This document shows, one piece after another, positions 20,801 to 29,261 of a stretch of DNA of 64,000 nucleotides. The stretch is taken from assembly GCF_038592985.1 (NCBI RefSeq), contig NZ_CP151951.1, forward strand, positions 2,533,001 to 2,597,000, given 5' to 3'. The first letter of the stretch is position 1, and every line of letters starts with the position of its first letter. The position numbers were made by a program, and so were the translations under genes. A model generated the notes under the pieces. The model had not been told where the DNA came from and searched no databases. It worked only from the letters and a program-made list of their open reading frames with translations. Origin of the DNA: Paenibacillus sp. FSL R10-2782. Lineage in GTDB: Bacteria > Bacillota > Bacilli > Paenibacillales > Paenibacillaceae.

Positions 20801-23800
20801 GCGCTGACCCTAAGGAGACGGATGAACTGGTACGCGGCTTTGTCCAGCCGTTTGATCTTGGACAGGCTCCGCTATTCCGAGCCGGTTTGATTGAAACAGA
20901 ACCAGAGCATTATATTTTACTGCTGGATATGCATCACATCATTTCGGACGGTACCTCTATAAATGTGCTGATTCAGGACTTCGTCCGTTTATATACAGGT
21001 GACACGCTGCCACCGCTGCGCATTCAGTATAAGGACTACGCCGCCTGGCAACAGGAGCAGCAGCAACATGAACGCTACCAGGAGCAGGAACGCTACTGGC
21101 TAAATACCTTCGCGGGAGAGCTACCCGTGCTGGATATACCGACCGATTATCCACGCCCGGCGGTGAGAAGCTTTGAAGGAGATGTACTGGAATTTACGCT
21201 CGATCAACGGCAGAGCGAAGGTTTAAAAAGCATTGCGGTACAGACGGAATCGACATTATATATGGTGCTGTTGGCTGCTTATACGTCTTTGCTTAGCCAC
21301 TACAGCGGGCAGGAGGATATTATTGTCGGTTCGCCGATTGCGGGGCGGCCCCATGCGGATCTTGGTAGCCTGATCGGGATGTTTGTGAATACACTGGCAA
21401 TCCGCAATGTTCCGGAAGGTAGTAAGACCTTCCGCGATTATGTATTGGAGGTCAAGGAAAACGCGCTGAGGGCATTTGAACATCAGGATTATCCGTTTGA
21501 AGAGCTGGTGGACAAGCTGGGCGTGGATCGAGATTTAAGCCGTAATCCGTTATTTGATACCATGTTTGCTCTGCAAAATTTGGAGCAAAAGGAGCAGCAA
21601 CTGGAAGACTTGCAATTGACACCCTATCCGAGTGAACAAAATACCGCAAAATTTGATTTGAGTCTGTTCGCGATGGAGGATGGGGAGCAAATTGCCTGCG
21701 GTCTTCAATACGGAACCCGGCTGTACAAACGGGAAACCATCGAACGACTGGCTGCACATTTGCAGCAGCTTATCCATACGGTGATAGAACAGCCGGATAT
21801 CGCTCTTTCGGCTATTGAAATGGTTTCGTCCCAAGAAAAAGAGCAGATTCTAATGCAATTCAACGATACAGTAGCAGACTATCCGTATCCACGTGATCAA
21901 GTCCTGCATGGGCTGTTCGAGGAACAGGCAGCACAATCACCGGATCGGCTGGCCGTCACCTTCGCGGACACACAGCTCACCTACCGCGAACTGAAGGAGC
22001 GCTCCGACCGTCTGGCACGTATACTCGCTTCCCATGGGATACGGCGCGGCTCCGAGCCAGAGATACAGCGAGTAGGGATTATGGCGGAGCGTTCCATTGA
22101 AATGATCGTCGGCATGCTGGCCATTTTAAAAGCTGGGGGAGCTTACGTTCCCATTGATCCCGAATATCCTGAGGAGCGTATCCGTTATTTACTGGAGGAT
22201 TCCAGTGCTAGGCTGTTACTGTCACAGCGACGTGAGCAGGTTCCTTTTGAACCAGGTATTCCGATCATAGACTTGAGTGATGAACAACGATGGAGTAGCG
22301 AATCTGAACTTTATGCTCATGTGGATGAATCATTTGCGATTCCAATGGAGGGATCTTCCTCGGATCTTGCGTATGTGATCTACACCTCTGGTACAACAGG
22401 CAAGCCGAAGGGCGTGATGATCGATCACAGCAATGTCGTGCGTTTGGTGAAAAACAAAAGCTATGCCTCGCTTGACGAGCATACGCGTATGCTGCAAATG
22501 GGTGCAGTTGTGTTCGATGCCTCCACGTTTGAAATCTGGGGAACGCTGCTGAATGGGGGTCAACTGTATGTGGTAAGCCATGACACTATCTTGGACGCCG
22601 CCAAGCTCAAACAGGTGATTGATAAGTATCGTATTAGTACCATGTTCATGACCACAGCTTTATTCAATCAGCATTCACAGGAAGCTATTGGAGTGTTTGC
22701 TTCCCTTAAAGAATTGCTTGTGGGTGGTGATGTGTTGTCCATACCACACGTCAATCGTGTGCTGAAGGAGCACCCGCAGCTTCGTTTGGCCAATATTTAT
22801 GGGCCGACGGAGAACACTACCTTTTCCACCATCTATGACATTACAGAACCGCAAACCCAAGCTATTCCCATTGGGCGTCCGATTGATCATTCAACCACAT
22901 ATGTGGTCAATCGTTCATTGAAGCTGCAGCCAATCGGAGCCTGGGGGGAGCTGATCGTCGGTGGTGATGGTGTGGGACGTGGATATTTGAATCGGCCGGA
23001 GCTCACGGCTGAAAAGTTTATAGAAAGTCCGTTCCGGCCCGGGGAGCACTGCTATCGTACAGGCGATTTAGTACGTTGGCGCGCAGATGGCGTGTTGGAG
23101 TACAAGGGAAGAATGGATGAGCAGGTCAAAATTCGCGGCTACCGCATTGAGCTGGGTGAAATAGAAACCCGTTTGTCCACGATTGCAGGGGTGAAGGAAT
23201 CAATTGTTACCGTACGGCAGGACGATAACGGGCAAAAACAGCTGTGTGCGTATTTTGTAACAGACAGCGAATTGAGCGCCAGCGACTTACGTAACATTTT
23301 GTCGCAGGATCTTCCTGGCTATATGGTGCCTTCCTACTTTGTGCAGCTTTCCAGATTGCCTTTGACGCTGAATGGTAAAGTAGACCGCAGGGCCCTGCCT
23401 GCACCGGAGCAAAACGTCGATACAGGCATGGATTATGTGGCACCCGAGACGGATGTTCAGCAAGCACTAGCTACCGCCTGGGGGGCAATTCTTGGGATTC
23501 AGCGAGTGGGCATACAGGATAACTTTTTCCATCTGGGTGGCGACTCCATCAAGGCCATTCAAGTGTCGTCCCGATTGTTTCAGGCTGGATACAAGCTGGA
23601 AATGAAGGACTTGTTCAAATACCCGACGATTGCGGGACTAAGCAAATTTATTCAGCCTGTTAACCGAATAGCAGAGCAGGGAGAGGTTACAGGTTCTGTT
23701 TTGCTTACACCGATTCAGCGCTGGTTTTTTGAACAGTCAACGGCAGAGCCGCACTATTTTAACCAATCTGTCATGCTTTATCGACAAGAAGGCTACGATG

Positions 23801-26800
23801 AACAGGCACTTCGGCAGGCACTCAACCAGATTACATCGCACCATGATGCATTGCGTATGGTTTTTCGTTCGTCGGAGAACGGGTATACGGCATGGAATCG
23901 TGGTATAGAGGAAGGCGAACCATACCATCTGGAAATCTTTGATTATAGGGACAGCAAAGTAAACGAGGGCGATTTGGCGAAGATGGTTGAAGCCAATTGC
24001 AATGAAATTCAATCCAGCATTTCCCTAAGCGAAGGGCCGCTCATGAGGCTGGGGCTGTTCCGTTGCCCGGATGGAGATCATCTGCTGGTCGCGATTCACC
24101 ATTTGGTGGTGGACGGGGTATCCTGGCGCATTTTATTCGAGGATTTGGCAACTGCTTATGATCAGGCCTCCAAGGGGGAATCGGTGATTCAGTTGCCTCA
24201 TAAAACGGATTCGTTCCAAACGTGGGCCCAGCAGCTGTACGCTTATGCCAATAGCCCAGCCATGGAACGTGAGCGCTCGTACTGGGAGGATCTTGCACAA
24301 GCCGAGCTGGCTCCCTTGCCGCAGGATTACGGGCATCATGAGCACAAAAATTCGTTGATTGGTGACAGTGAGTCGGTTACCGCTGTATGGACTAGTGCGG
24401 AGACAGAGCAACTGCTCAAGCAGGCCAATCGTGCCTACCACACGGAGGTTAACGATCTGTTGCTGACAGCGGTAGGGATGGCATTGCAAGCGTGGAGCGG
24501 AAATGAGCGTTTCCTGATAAATCTGGAGGGGCATGGACGCGAAGCTATTTTACCTGAGGTAGACATTACCCGAACCATTGGGTGGTTTACAAGCCAATAT
24601 CCTGTTTTGCTTAATATGCCGCAAGAAATTACTCTTTCGCAACGGATTAAGCATGTGAAGGAAGGACTGCGCGGCATCCCGCAAAAAGGGATTGGCTACG
24701 GTGTACTGAAATATGTAGCTGATCACCAGGAGCAGGTAACATCTCCAGCCTTATTTGAGGCAGATCCAGAAATAAGCTTTAACTATTTGGGACAATTCGA
24801 TCAGGATATGAAAGGAAATGATCTGGAGTCATCCCCTTACAGTGGGGGCATGCCACTAAGCCCGACCATGGCTCGGACGTATACGCTGGATTTTGGCGGC
24901 ATTATTTCGGGAGGTCAGCTGGGTCTGACGATTAGCTATAGCCGTACCAGCTATCGACCAGAGACGATAGAGCGGTTGGCGAAATTACTGGAATCGAGCC
25001 TGCGTGAAATTTTGACGCATTGCATTCATAAAGAACAGCCGGAGCTGACCCCAAGTGATATTTCCTATAAAGGAATGAGTGTGGAGGGCTTGGGCAGCCT
25101 GTTATCTGAAATGGGTGCTGCGGGTGAGGTTGACAATGTATATGCACTGACCCCGATGCAAAAAGGGATGCTGTTTCACAGCCAACTGGATAGTCAAGCA
25201 GCCGCGAATGACGCGTATTTTGAGCAGGTTTCTTATGATATGCGAGGTCGGATGGACATTCGGGCTTTTGCAGAAAGCCTGAATATTCTGGTTCGGCGAC
25301 ATGAGGCGCTGCGTACACATTTTTATTTTGGCCGGGATACGGAGCCGTTGCAGGTGGTGTATCGAAGTCGGGATTGCGGCTTTCAATATGAGGATTTACA
25401 CAAGCTGGATGTGGGTACAAGAGATACCTGGGTGAAAAACTTCGAGTTGGAGGATAGAGCACGGGGCTTTGATCTGCGTCGGGATGTCCTGCTGCGTGTA
25501 GCGATTTTACGTACCGGAGAAGACAGCTATCATTTTGTATGGAGCTTCCATCATATCGTCATGGACGGCTGGTGTCTGTCCCTTATAAATAAAGAAGTGT
25601 TTGAAAGCTATGCAGCACTTCAGGAGGGCAGAGTGCCAGAGCTGGCACCGGCAGTGCCGTACAGCAGCTTTATTGAATGGCTGGAAGCACAGGATGGCAA
25701 GGCGGCAGCCGACTACTGGAGCAGCTATTTATCCGGGTATGAGCAGCAAACAGCACTACCAGCTATAAAATCCGGTCGCAAGAGTGAAGGCTACACGGCC
25801 AGCGATTGGGCGACGGATTGGGAGCGTGAGCTGACCCTCCGGGTGGAGGAAACGGCTAAGCGGTATCAGGTGACCATGAATACGTTATTACAAACCGTAT
25901 GGGGGATTGTGCTGCAAAAATATAACAACCACAGTGATGTTGTATTTGGCAGTGTTGTCTCAGGTCGTCCATCGGATATTATCGGGGTCGAGGATATTAT
26001 CGGTTTGTTCATTAATACCATTCCCGTTCGTATCCGCTGCGAGGCAGGGGAATCTTTTGCAGAAGTGATGCAGAAAATGCAGGAGCAGGCGCTGGCTTCG
26101 CATGCGTATGATACGTATCCACTGTTTGAAATTCAGGCATTGACCGACCAGAAGCAGGATTTAATTAACCATATTATGGTGTTTGAAAATTATCCGGTGG
26201 AGGAGCAGGTCGAGGAACTGGGAAGTGACGGGCAGGATGCATTCCCGATTTCCAACGTGGTGGCTGCAGAGCAGACCAACTACGATCTGAACCTTGTCGT
26301 TATGCCGGGAGAATGCATAAAGATTCGTTTTATGTATAACGCGTTAAGCTTTGATCAAACAGACATTGAGCGTCTGCATGGACATTTTGTGAATCTGCTG
26401 GAGCAAGTTTTGCTGAACCCGAGTGTTTGCGTAGAAGAGCTGGAACTGGTTACAGCGGCGGAAAAACAACAGATTACAGGAGAGTTTAATGACACTGCCT
26501 CTGCATATCCACGGAATCAGACGATCCAAAAATTGTTTGAGGAGCAGGCTGAGCGCACGCCGGATCATATTGCCGTAGCTTTGGGTCATCAATCATTGAC
26601 CTATCGGGAGCTCAATGAAACAGCCAACCGATTAGCGCATACGCTGCGGGATGCAGGGGTGAAGCCCGACGAACCTGTTGGCATTTTGACGGAGCGCTCG
26701 CTGGATATGATTACTGGAACACTCGCTATTTTGAAGGCTGGAGGCGCGTATGTGCCGGTAGACCCTCAATATCCAGAGGACCGTATCCGTTATATGCTGG

Positions 26801-29001
26801 AGGACTCGGGAGCCAAGCTGCTGCTGGCACAGCAGGATTTACTGGATCGTTGCTATTTTGACGGACAGATTGTCAATCTGAATGATGATACGTCCTACAG
26901 TACGGATCATTCCAATCTGGGGATGGATGGAGCAGGCCATCATGCCGCTTATGTCATTTATACCTCAGGCTCCACAGGCAAGCCTAAAGGCGTCGTTGTT
27001 GAGCATCAAAGTGTCGTGCGCTTGGTCCGCAATACGGATTATGTACCATTTGATGAATCGATCCGCATGCTGCAGACTTGCGCGTTTGTATTCGATGTGT
27101 CTACGTTTGAAATTTGGGGCGCGCTGCTGAACGGCGGTCAGCTTGTACTCGTGCATAAGGATGATCTTCTGGACGCGTCCAAGCTCAAGGAGACGATACG
27201 GGATCATCGCATCACTATGATGTGGCTGACTACACCGTTATTTAATCAGCTTTCGCAGCAGGACAGTAAGCTTTTTGGCGAAGTGAAGTATTTACTGGTT
27301 GGTGGTGATGTTTTGTCTGCGCCCCATATTAACCGGGTCCTGCGTGATAATCCGGACATGAATATCATTAACGGCTATGGGCCAACGGAAAATACAACCT
27401 TTTCGACGACGTATCACATTACGGAAGAACAGCTGGATTCTGTGCCGATCGGACGTCCCATCCGCAATTCGACGGCGTATGTTGTGGATAAGTCATTTAA
27501 CCTGCAGCCGGTCGGAGCCTGGGGTGAGCTGGTTGTCGGCGGAGACGGAGTTGCACGCGGTTATCTGAACCGTCCTGAGCTGACGGCTGAGAGATTTCTT
27601 GCTAACCCGTGGATGGACGGAGATCGCCTATACTGTACCGGAGACCTTGTTCGCTGGCGTGAAGACGGCATGCTGGAATACGCCGGACGGATTGATCAAC
27701 AGGTTAAAATTCGCGGTTACCGGATTGAGCTTGGCGAGGTGGAGGCGCGGCTGGCAAATGTACCGTCCGTGCGGGATAGCGTTGTCATCGCTTTACGGGA
27801 TGGAACAGGCCAGCAGCAATTATGTGCTTACTTCACTGCCGATGAACAGCTGACCATCCGTGAGATTCGAGCTGTGATGTCGGCCAGTCTGCCGAACTAT
27901 ATGATTCCATCCGCATTCGTACAGCTGGATCGGTTACCGCTGACGACAAACGGCAAAATCGACCGCAAAGCTTTACCTGTGCCGGACAAAGCGCTGCACA
28001 CGGGCATAGAATATGTCGCACCGCGAACCGATGTGGAGCAGTTGCTGGCAGCCATTTGGCAGGAAGTGCTCGAAATCCCGCAAGTGGGTATCCACGATGA
28101 CTTTTTCACGTTGGGGGGACATTCCTTGAAAGTGCTGGAGCTTGTACGCAAAGTCCACCTTGCCACAGACATCGAGCTTCCAATCCGCAGTGTTCTGGAG
28201 TTCCCGACCATCGAAGAGCAGGCGCTCGCATTATTGAAATCGGATTTGCAATCTAAGGCAGATAGTCCAATCATTCGATTGAATGAACACGGTCCTGTCT
28301 CCATCTTCTGCTTTCCGCCCATGCTTGGATACGGGCTGTCGTTCGCGGAGCTTGCGAAACAACTGGATCAGGATGCAGTCGTGTATGGATTGGAGTTCGT
28401 AGATGATGCTTCGGATGAACAGGAAATGCTGGCACGGTATGTTGATTTGATCGTCAGCACGCAAGCGCAAGGTCCGTATGTGCTGCTTGGTTATTCCATC
28501 GGCGGTAATCTGGCGCATAAGGTAGCTGACACACTGGAGCGTCAAGGTCATGCTGTATCCGACATTTTGATGCTCGATTCGGTCAAAAGGAAGGAAGCCC
28601 TGCCCTTCACAGTCGAAGAAACAGAGCACGAAATTCATGCCATGCTGGAACAGGTTCCCGAATCCTACCGTGAGCTGTTGAATGAAACGTACCAGCGTAA
28701 AATGATCGCTTACGCGGTGTATGGCAACCAGCTTGTGAATACAGAGAGCGTTCAGGCGAATATTCACGGCTTTGTCGCCGTTGGATCGGAAACGGTCAAG
28801 GGTACAGGAGACAATCGACTTTTGTGGAAGGACGCTACACAAGGAAGCTATGAAGAGCATAGCTTGATTGGCAATCATTATGAACTGCTTGAACCCGGAT
28901 TTATCGAGGAAAATGTAAAAAGTATCCGAGCCGCAATACAAAACATAACCCGGAACATGGACAAAGACATAGCACAAGATTTGGCTCATCATAATTCTTG
29001 A
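17824..29001 (+). CDS. triE: Tridecaptin-type NRPS with terminal thioesterase (residues 11-13)
   Basis: I chose the TTG at 17824 because an AGGAGG (17811-17816) sits seven bases upstream. The ATG at 17818 is only one base from it, though it would add just two residues. The N-terminus (about residues 1-250) is only the C-terminal lobe of a C domain, without an HHxxxDG motif. Then follow A6-T6-C6, A7-T7-E2, C7-A8-T8-TE. Pocket residues are DAFWLGGT in A6 (Val), DAFFLGIT in A7 (Ile-like) and DVFWLGGT in A8 (Val-type pocket narrowed at 236, possibly Ala). A-domain core motifs lie near 19215, 22378 and 26955; carrier serines near 20385, 23545 and 28125. E2 has an intact HHLVVDGVSWR near 24097; C7 has the D-donor type HHIVMDGWC near 25550. 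The thioesterase (about 28265-28940) has GYSIGG near 28490, a downstream Asp in LMLDS and a His in GNHYELL. Tridecaptin A ends Val-D-allo-Ile-Ala and is linear, so the thioesterase should release by hydrolysis. Confidence 0.92.
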   Translation: MKALFEKEKNYWSHKLESEDHIICLPYTNNVSKDATATNLNSLTYTLTFPSEISGRILSITGGAPWAVFMVLLAGVESLLHKYTGEERVLLGIPVAKSGNGATKPINHLLILKNSLDSTTTFKALLSQIKTSVSEAIEHQNIPFWNYTEGLEIPRNEDEQPLIHTTASLQNIHISDFSNHVQSELDFQFQWDNAAVSLNLNYSSHRYNEATIERFVEQLLRLYSVVLHQPELAISTAQVLSEQEVEQLVHTFNDTTADYPRHASIHELFEKQAKQAPEQVAVVFGKDSLTYGELNEKANRLAHTLRKQGICTEQTVGIVAERSMEMIVGMLAILKAGGAYVPIDSDYPDERVRYLLEDSGANLLLVQRMEHRPADFQGIVLDLSDSAIYGTNDADRFDLVLPNDNETYADRAGIGYVDCLNPLYSISASPELASTTSTQPEILQPEVTQSEQAKAAAADRLAYVMYTSGTTGQPKGVMVEHRNVVRLVKNTNYAQLDADTRILQTGAVVFDASTFEIWGALLNGGQLVLVSQDVILDAPKLKEAVRSHGITTMWLTAPLFNQLSQQDLELFGGIRELLVGGDVLSVPHINRVLEAHPSLRIINGYGPTENTTFSTTHAITGVQAESVPIGSPIHNSTAYVVDRSMQLQPVGAWGELIVGGDGVARGYRNRPDLTAEKFIDSPFRSGERCYRTGDLVRWNADGTLEYKGRIDAQVKIRGYRIELGEVEAQLLKLEAVREAVVIAREDEQGQKQLCAYVVTHEEVTASELRSALSQELPGYMVPSYFVQLEQLPLTPNGKVDRRALPQPEGSISSGAEYVPPQNQLQVQLASIWKDVLELERIGIKDNFFEAGGHSLRATHVISLIHKELHKNVQLKDLFQHPTIEQLAHVIEALEQTAFESIPVTENKPFYAVSSAQKRMYILNQLDGAGISYNIPGALTLTGSLDHKALDNAFRQLIDRHETLRTSFETMNGEPVQRVHDEVPFHMELIHAHGADPKETDELVRGFVQPFDLGQAPLFRAGLIETEPEHYILLLDMHHIISDGTSINVLIQDFVRLYTGDTLPPLRIQYKDYAAWQQEQQQHERYQEQERYWLNTFAGELPVLDIPTDYPRPAVRSFEGDVLEFTLDQRQSEGLKSIAVQTESTLYMVLLAAYTSLLSHYSGQEDIIVGSPIAGRPHADLGSLIGMFVNTLAIRNVPEGSKTFRDYVLEVKENALRAFEHQDYPFEELVDKLGVDRDLSRNPLFDTMFALQNLEQKEQQLEDLQLTPYPSEQNTAKFDLSLFAMEDGEQIACGLQYGTRLYKRETIERLAAHLQQLIHTVIEQPDIALSAIEMVSSQEKEQILMQFNDTVADYPYPRDQVLHGLFEEQAAQSPDRLAVTFADTQLTYRELKERSDRLARILASHGIRRGSEPEIQRVGIMAERSIEMIVGMLAILKAGGAYVPIDPEYPEERIRYLLEDSSARLLLSQRREQVPFEPGIPIIDLSDEQRWSSESELYAHVDESFAIPMEGSSSDLAYVIYTSGTTGKPKGVMIDHSNVVRLVKNKSYASLDEHTRMLQMGAVVFDASTFEIWGTLLNGGQLYVVSHDTILDAAKLKQVIDKYRISTMFMTTALFNQHSQEAIGVFASLKELLVGGDVLSIPHVNRVLKEHPQLRLANIYGPTENTTFSTIYDITEPQTQAIPIGRPIDHSTTYVVNRSLKLQPIGAWGELIVGGDGVGRGYLNRPELTAEKFIESPFRPGEHCYRTGDLVRWRADGVLEYKGRMDEQVKIRGYRIELGEIETRLSTIAGVKESIVTVRQDDNGQKQLCAYFVTDSELSASDLRNILSQDLPGYMVPSYFVQLSRLPLTLNGKVDRRALPAPEQNVDTGMDYVAPETDVQQALATAWGAILGIQRVGIQDNFFHLGGDSIKAIQVSSRLFQAGYKLEMKDLFKYPTIAGLSKFIQPVNRIAEQGEVTGSVLLTPIQRWFFEQSTAEPHYFNQSVMLYRQEGYDEQALRQALNQITSHHDALRMVFRSSENGYTAWNRGIEEGEPYHLEIFDYRDSKVNEGDLAKMVEANCNEIQSSISLSEGPLMRLGLFRCPDGDHLLVAIHHLVVDGVSWRILFEDLATAYDQASKGESVIQLPHKTDSFQTWAQQLYAYANSPAMERERSYWEDLAQAELAPLPQDYGHHEHKNSLIGDSESVTAVWTSAETEQLLKQANRAYHTEVNDLLLTAVGMALQAWSGNERFLINLEGHGREAILPEVDITRTIGWFTSQYPVLLNMPQEITLSQRIKHVKEGLRGIPQKGIGYGVLKYVADHQEQVTSPALFEADPEISFNYLGQFDQDMKGNDLESSPYSGGMPLSPTMARTYTLDFGGIISGGQLGLTISYSRTSYRPETIERLAKLLESSLREILTHCIHKEQPELTPSDISYKGMSVEGLGSLLSEMGAAGEVDNVYALTPMQKGMLFHSQLDSQAAANDAYFEQVSYDMRGRMDIRAFAESLNILVRRHEALRTHFYFGRDTEPLQVVYRSRDCGFQYEDLHKLDVGTRDTWVKNFELEDRARGFDLRRDVLLRVAILRTGEDSYHFVWSFHHIVMDGWCLSLINKEVFESYAALQEGRVPELAPAVPYSSFIEWLEAQDGKAAADYWSSYLSGYEQQTALPAIKSGRKSEGYTASDWATDWERELTLRVEETAKRYQVTMNTLLQTVWGIVLQKYNNHSDVVFGSVVSGRPSDIIGVEDIIGLFINTIPVRIRCEAGESFAEVMQKMQEQALASHAYDTYPLFEIQALTDQKQDLINHIMVFENYPVEEQVEELGSDGQDAFPISNVVAAEQTNYDLNLVVMPGECIKIRFMYNALSFDQTDIERLHGHFVNLLEQVLLNPSVCVEELELVTAAEKQQITGEFNDTASAYPRNQTIQKLFEEQAERTPDHIAVALGHQSLTYRELNETANRLAHTLRDAGVKPDEPVGILTERSLDMITGTLAILKAGGAYVPVDPQYPEDRIRYMLEDSGAKLLLAQQDLLDRCYFDGQIVNLNDDTSYSTDHSNLGMDGAGHHAAYVIYTSGSTGKPKGVVVEHQSVVRLVRNTDYVPFDESIRMLQTCAFVFDVSTFEIWGALLNGGQLVLVHKDDLLDASKLKETIRDHRITMMWLTTPLFNQLSQQDSKLFGEVKYLLVGGDVLSAPHINRVLRDNPDMNIINGYGPTENTTFSTTYHITEEQLDSVPIGRPIRNSTAYVVDKSFNLQPVGAWGELVVGGDGVARGYLNRPELTAERFLANPWMDGDRLYCTGDLVRWREDGMLEYAGRIDQQVKIRGYRIELGEVEARLANVPSVRDSVVIALRDGTGQQQLCAYFTADEQLTIREIRAVMSASLPNYMIPSAFVQLDRLPLTTNGKIDRKALPVPDKALHTGIEYVAPRTDVEQLLAAIWQEVLEIPQVGIHDDFFTLGGHSLKVLELVRKVHLATDIELPIRSVLEFPTIEEQALALLKSDLQSKADSPIIRLNEHGPVSIFCFPPMLGYGLSFAELAKQLDQDAVVYGLEFVDDASDEQEMLARYVDLIVSTQAQGPYVLLGYSIGGNLAHKVADTLERQGHAVSDILMLDSVKRKEALPFTVEETEHEIHAMLEQVPESYRELLNETYQRKMIAYAVYGNQLVNTESVQANIHGFVAVGSETVKGTGDNRLLWKDATQGSYEEHSLIGNHYELLEPGFIEENVKSIRAAIQNITRNMDKDIAQDLAHHNS

Positions 29002-29057
29002 AAATCTACGGTCGATGATTTGACTGGAGTTCACTAATTTTTAATCTGTAACCCATG

Positions 29058-29110
29058 AATCCTGATCGAACATGTAAGAAGCCTGCTGCTTACGTGATTC
29101 GCTCAGGATT
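29058..29110. repeat. Imperfect inverted repeat between triE and triF
   Basis: AATCCTGATCGAA at 29058-29070 pairs with TTCGCTCAGGATT at 29098-29110 with one mismatch. The inner ATGTAAG/CTTACGT segments can extend the stem. Neither side has a run of T, so a simple intrinsic terminator is unlikely. It could be a processing or regulatory hairpin in the triE-triF transcript. Confidence 0.55.
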
Positions 29111-29261
29111 CGCTCTATCATCTGCACTCCCTCTATGGGAAGTACGATGATTCCATAGCGCCATGCTGATGGCTCCGAACCGGAGTGAAAATATCTGCTC
29201 CGCTATGCAATCACCGCACTGTATCAATGAACGTACTTCATACGTAAGGATGGTACTTCAT

